From the NCBI GenBank assembly GCA_029942205.1, contig JAOZTL010000102.1:1-9046 (forward strand): a stretch of DNA of 9,046 bases. The letters run 5' to 3'. The DNA is from Bacteroidales bacterium (GTDB taxonomy: Bacteria > Bacteroidota > Bacteroidia > Bacteroidales > JAOZTL01). The notes under the pieces are model-generated. The model had not been told where the DNA came from. It made no database searches and worked only from the letters and a program-made list of their open reading frames with translations. The translations under genes and the position numbers were made by a program. Shown here in pieces: positions 6,560 through 9,046 of the stretch. Each line of letters begins with the position of its first letter. The first letter of the stretch is position 1.

Positions 6560-9046
6560 AAAAAAAACGTCAACTTTAGAACTCTCTATAACTGAGCTTC
6601 TTATAACCATTCGAGTATCGCAGCAAGCCTGTCGTAATTTGGTAATTTCCGCCAAAATTTTCAGATGCTTTTGTCCTCCAGTTTTATCATCATTTTCTAT
6701 ATTTTCGATAGCTTTCTCACGCAATGCTTCATAAAAAGCGGTTTCTTCTTTCGATTGTTCTACCGAAATTGTGATTTCTGTTTTTTCGGGTAATTCGTCG
6801 AGTACTTCGGTCTTTATCCTTCTGAGAATAAATGGTTTAATCATTTTTTTCAAATGTTTTCGACTTTCAAAATTTGAATGATTAATGTATTTCGACGAAA
6901 ATTCGTCCAAAGCTCCAAGCAAGCCAGGATTAATGAAATTGAATAAATTCCACAATTCACCCAAATGATTTTGAATAGGCGTACCAGTCGTAATTATCTT
7001 AAAATCAGCCTGTAAATTCATTGCTGCTTTGGATGTTTTTGTTGCAGGATTTTTAATTGCTTGTGCTTCGTCTAAAATAATGGTATTCCATTTCTTATTA
7101 ATGAATAAGTCTCTTTCGCTGTGCAGCAAGCCATAAGTAGCGATAATAACATCATAATTTTGTGCATTTTCGATGGTTTTTTTTCTATTTTTACCTCCAA
7201 ACAAAATAGGATTCAAGGTAGGCGCAAATTTATTAATTTCTGCAATCCAGTTTCGAGCAACCGATGTGGGCGCAAATACCAATGATGCACCTTTTTCAGC
7301 TTTATCTATAAGAATAGCAATCGTTTGTATCGTTTTTCCCAAGCCCATGTCATCAGCCAAACAAGCACCTACGCCCCATTCTGCCAATTGTGCCAACCAA
7401 TTAAAGCCTTCGACTTGATAATCTCGCAATTCTGCTTGCAATGTAGACGAAACTACGGGCTTAATATTTCGTGCATTTTGTAATTTTATTTTTTGTTCTT
7501 CCCAAGCCTTATCTACCTTAAAATCAGCTATTTCATCTTCCAATCCATCCAAAGCAGACGTAACAAATGGATGCAAACGAAGAGTAGATTTCTTTTTATC
7601 TAAAAAGTTATTTAATTCAAGTAAACGTTTCTTAAATTCTGCCGAAAGTGCGAGAAATTCACCATTTTTTAATTCAACAAAATTTCCTTTGCCTGCTTCT
7701 ATTAAATCAAGTAATTCTCTGATATTCAGTACCAATTTAGAATCGACTTTCAATTTTCCATCAATCTCAAACCAGTCGTTCTTTTTACTTGCTTTCATCG
7801 AGAAGTTTTCAAAAGAAACAGCTTTTCTCATTTTAAACTTCTCTCCTTCAGGCCATTCAACTGTAATTGTTTTTTTAAGTGCTTCTAATTCAACAAGCAA
7901 CTGCAAGCTTGTTTCGATGTCTTCAAACATGATTTCTTCTGAAAAATCACCATATTTCCTTATAGAAGGACAATTTTCAATAAAATCATGTAATTTTTCC
8001 TCTTCTTTCTTAAAATTCCTAGTTGTTTGCAGTTTTACACCATTAATTTCTGCAATCATTACTTCGCCTCCTTTTCCTGCTTTCAAGTAAGGAGCAGATT
8101 TTTTGAATGGCTTTACAAATAGCTCTAACTTAAGCCCTTCGCCATAAGGCAATAATTGTACACAAACCGAATTATCTGCTTTTATATTTTTAATGGATTT
8201 ATCAACATGCTTAAAATCAGACACAACCGTCATTATTGAAGATAATCCAGAAACCGCCTCAGACAGCCTACTTTCTGACTCCAATGGGAAATTTTTCTTC
8301 GCTTTCAGTACGTTATATAATTGTACATGCTTATCCGTAATCACTACTACTTTGTATCGAGTCATCGTTTCTTTTTGTAAAACAACGCCTTTTGCATCAA
8401 AATCTACCGAAAAGTCAAGCTTAAAGCCATTACTCTTTTTACGAACAATCAATTCGGGTTCAGCAGCCACCAGATCCACACGTGCCTTCAGCTTATCGTC
8501 TAAAAACAGTAACTGGCTACCAATCAATGCTTTCAATAAATTATCTAAATTAAAATCATACTCACTACCATAATAATTTCCCGTTTTTCGCACTGTTGCT
8601 ATTGCCCTCTTATCTTGCTCTGTAAAGCCTTGTGTCGTTCCTGTATAAAAACTTTTCAATGCAATATTACGCCCTTTTGACCAATGTCCACTTTTTCCTA
8701 ATTTTTGCAATCTAGGCTGTACCGTTACATACCTATCAATGTCTAATATCCACACTATTCGTTCTGAGTTTTCTATTTTTTCTTTTGATTTTCCACCTGA
8801 TATATCCATTAATATATCCAATGTTACATCCCAAGGATTTTGTCTTTCAATCAAATTCGTTAATCCATGCAGATTTGGAATTTCTTTACGATTTTCATCT
8901 CTTATTTTTATATAATTTTTTATTTTATAATCTAATTTAACAAATAAATCAGCAATAAAAAATACAAAAATTCTAAATTCTTTTCTTTCTTTTATTTCAT
9001 TAAAATTTAATTCTAATAAAACTTTTTCTTGCTTCGAGAACTCTTG
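6557..9046 (-). CDS. SNF2 helicase, N-terminal fragment up to the premature stop
   Basis: If translated as written, this fragment gives 829 residues within the window: the N-terminal associated region and the complete first RecA-like lobe with Walker A and DEAQ. It then ends in SSKVDVFF. It lacks motifs IV-VI, so it could bind ATP but should not couple hydrolysis to DNA movement. A start at the TTG at 8854 is unlikely, because the frame continues upstream with well-formed protein (NLHGLTNL just before it, and QEFSKQEKVLLEL at the edge). Confidence 0.6.
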   Translation of the reverse strand, partial: QEFSKQEKVLLELNFNEIKERKEFRIFVFFIADLFVKLDYKIKNYIKIRDENRKEIPNLHGLTNLIERQNPWDVTLDILMDISGGKSKEKIENSERIVWILDIDRYVTVQPRLQKLGKSGHWSKGRNIALKSFYTGTTQGFTEQDKRAIATVRKTGNYYGSEYDFNLDNLLKALIGSQLLFLDDKLKARVDLVAAEPELIVRKKSNGFKLDFSVDFDAKGVVLQKETMTRYKVVVITDKHVQLYNVLKAKKNFPLESESRLSEAVSGLSSIMTVVSDFKHVDKSIKNIKADNSVCVQLLPYGEGLKLELFVKPFKKSAPYLKAGKGGEVMIAEINGVKLQTTRNFKKEEEKLHDFIENCPSIRKYGDFSEEIMFEDIETSLQLLVELEALKKTITVEWPEGEKFKMRKAVSFENFSMKASKKNDWFEIDGKLKVDSKLVLNIRELLDLIEAGKGNFVELKNGEFLALSAEFKKRLLELNNFLDKKKSTLRLHPFVTSALDGLEDEIADFKVDKAWEEQKIKLQNARNIKPVVSSTLQAELRDYQVEGFNWLAQLAEWGVGACLADDMGLGKTIQTIAILIDKAEKGASLVFAPTSVARNWIAEINKFAPTLNPILFGGKNRKKTIENAQNYDVIIATYGLLHSERDLFINKKWNTIILDEAQAIKNPATKTSKAAMNLQADFKIITTGTPIQNHLGELWNLFNFINPGLLGALDEFSSKYINHSNFESRKHLKKMIKPFILRRIKTEVLDELPEKTEITISVEQSKEETAFYEALREKAIENIENDDKTGGQKHLKILAEITKLRQACCDTRMVIRSSVIESSKVDVFF

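Larger units (their letters stand above)
6074..9046 (-). pseudogene. SNF2-family helicase gene, split by an in-frame stop, 5' end outside window
   Basis: One minus-strand frame stays open for 991 codons from the right edge to TAG at 6074, broken only by TAA at 6557-6559. The product is a SNF2/Rad54-type DNA translocase of the bacterial kind with a long N-terminal SNF2-associated region. Motifs in order are: DYQ (near 7415-7423), Walker A DMGLGKT (7331-7351), Ia LVFAPTSVARNW (7247-7282), II DEAQ (7061-7072), III TGTPIQN (6968-6988), FILRR (6818-6832), then after the stop IV KVLVFSQF (6503-6526), V SLKAGGLGLNLTAA (6320-6361) and VI QASDRAHRIGQ (6239-6271). All look intact, so loss would be recent. 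The 64 codons right of 8854 are also coding and contain no ATG, so the true start lies beyond 9046. Readthrough or a base-call error are alternatives to a true pseudogene. Confidence 0.85.

Noticed and set aside
6557..6567. Programmed frameshift or transcriptional slippage on the nine-T run
   Set aside because: The downstream lobe is in the same frame as the upstream one, and shifting by one base in either direction meets a stop shortly after, so slippage would not make the full protein.
7173..8573. Plus-strand open frames of 81-133 codons inside the SNF2 gene
   Set aside because: They mirror the codon pattern of the opposite strand, with Ser/Phe/Leu-rich translations typical of antisense shadows. 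The minus strand here carries clear helicase motifs.

Overview
The window is AT-rich and reads as chromosomal DNA of a Bacteroidota bacterium, most likely of the Flavobacteriia. The reasons are the DUF5020, DUF3999 and DUF4301 families, A-rich leaders without clear Shine-Dalgarno sites, and a promoter of the Bacteroidota type (TTTG, 19 bases, TATCTTTA). Genus cannot be fixed from sequence alone. There is no phage, transposase, CRISPR or RNA gene, and most of the window looks like ordinary core and accessory chromosome.

Layout, left to right. A minus-strand gene for a small outer-membrane Tsx/DUF5020-like barrel (4-699) diverges from a plus-strand gene for an exported, C-terminally anchored DUF3999-like protein (845-2077). 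A 203-bp intergenic stretch follows, holding a 3'-end repeat, a possible terminator and duplicated T-rich motifs. Next comes an iron superoxide dismutase gene (sodB, 2281-2868) with a clear hairpin terminator. An AAA_14/DUF4143 P-loop ATPase gene (2949-4370) and a DUF4301 gene (4387-5925) lie 16 bp apart and probably form one transcription unit. They converge on a minus-strand SNF2-family helicase gene that runs off the right edge (6074 to beyond 9046). That gene is broken by a single in-frame TAA between its two RecA-like lobes.

The genes do not make up one obvious pathway. sodB detoxifies superoxide, DUF5020 and DUF3999 are envelope proteins, DUF4301 looks like a distant sugar-nucleotidyltransferase, and the SNF2 protein is a DNA-translocase type.

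The most unusual signal is non-coding. A roughly 30-bp motif occurs three times, each time starting at the TAG stop codon of a gene and pointing away from it (after DUF3999, DUF4301 and SNF2). The last two copies are the arms of one 142-bp imperfect inverted repeat between convergent genes. The other points of note are the split helicase, whose helicase motifs are otherwise all present, and a DUF4143-type ATPase with His in place of the Walker B Asp. I see no convincing evidence of a new multi-gene system here.
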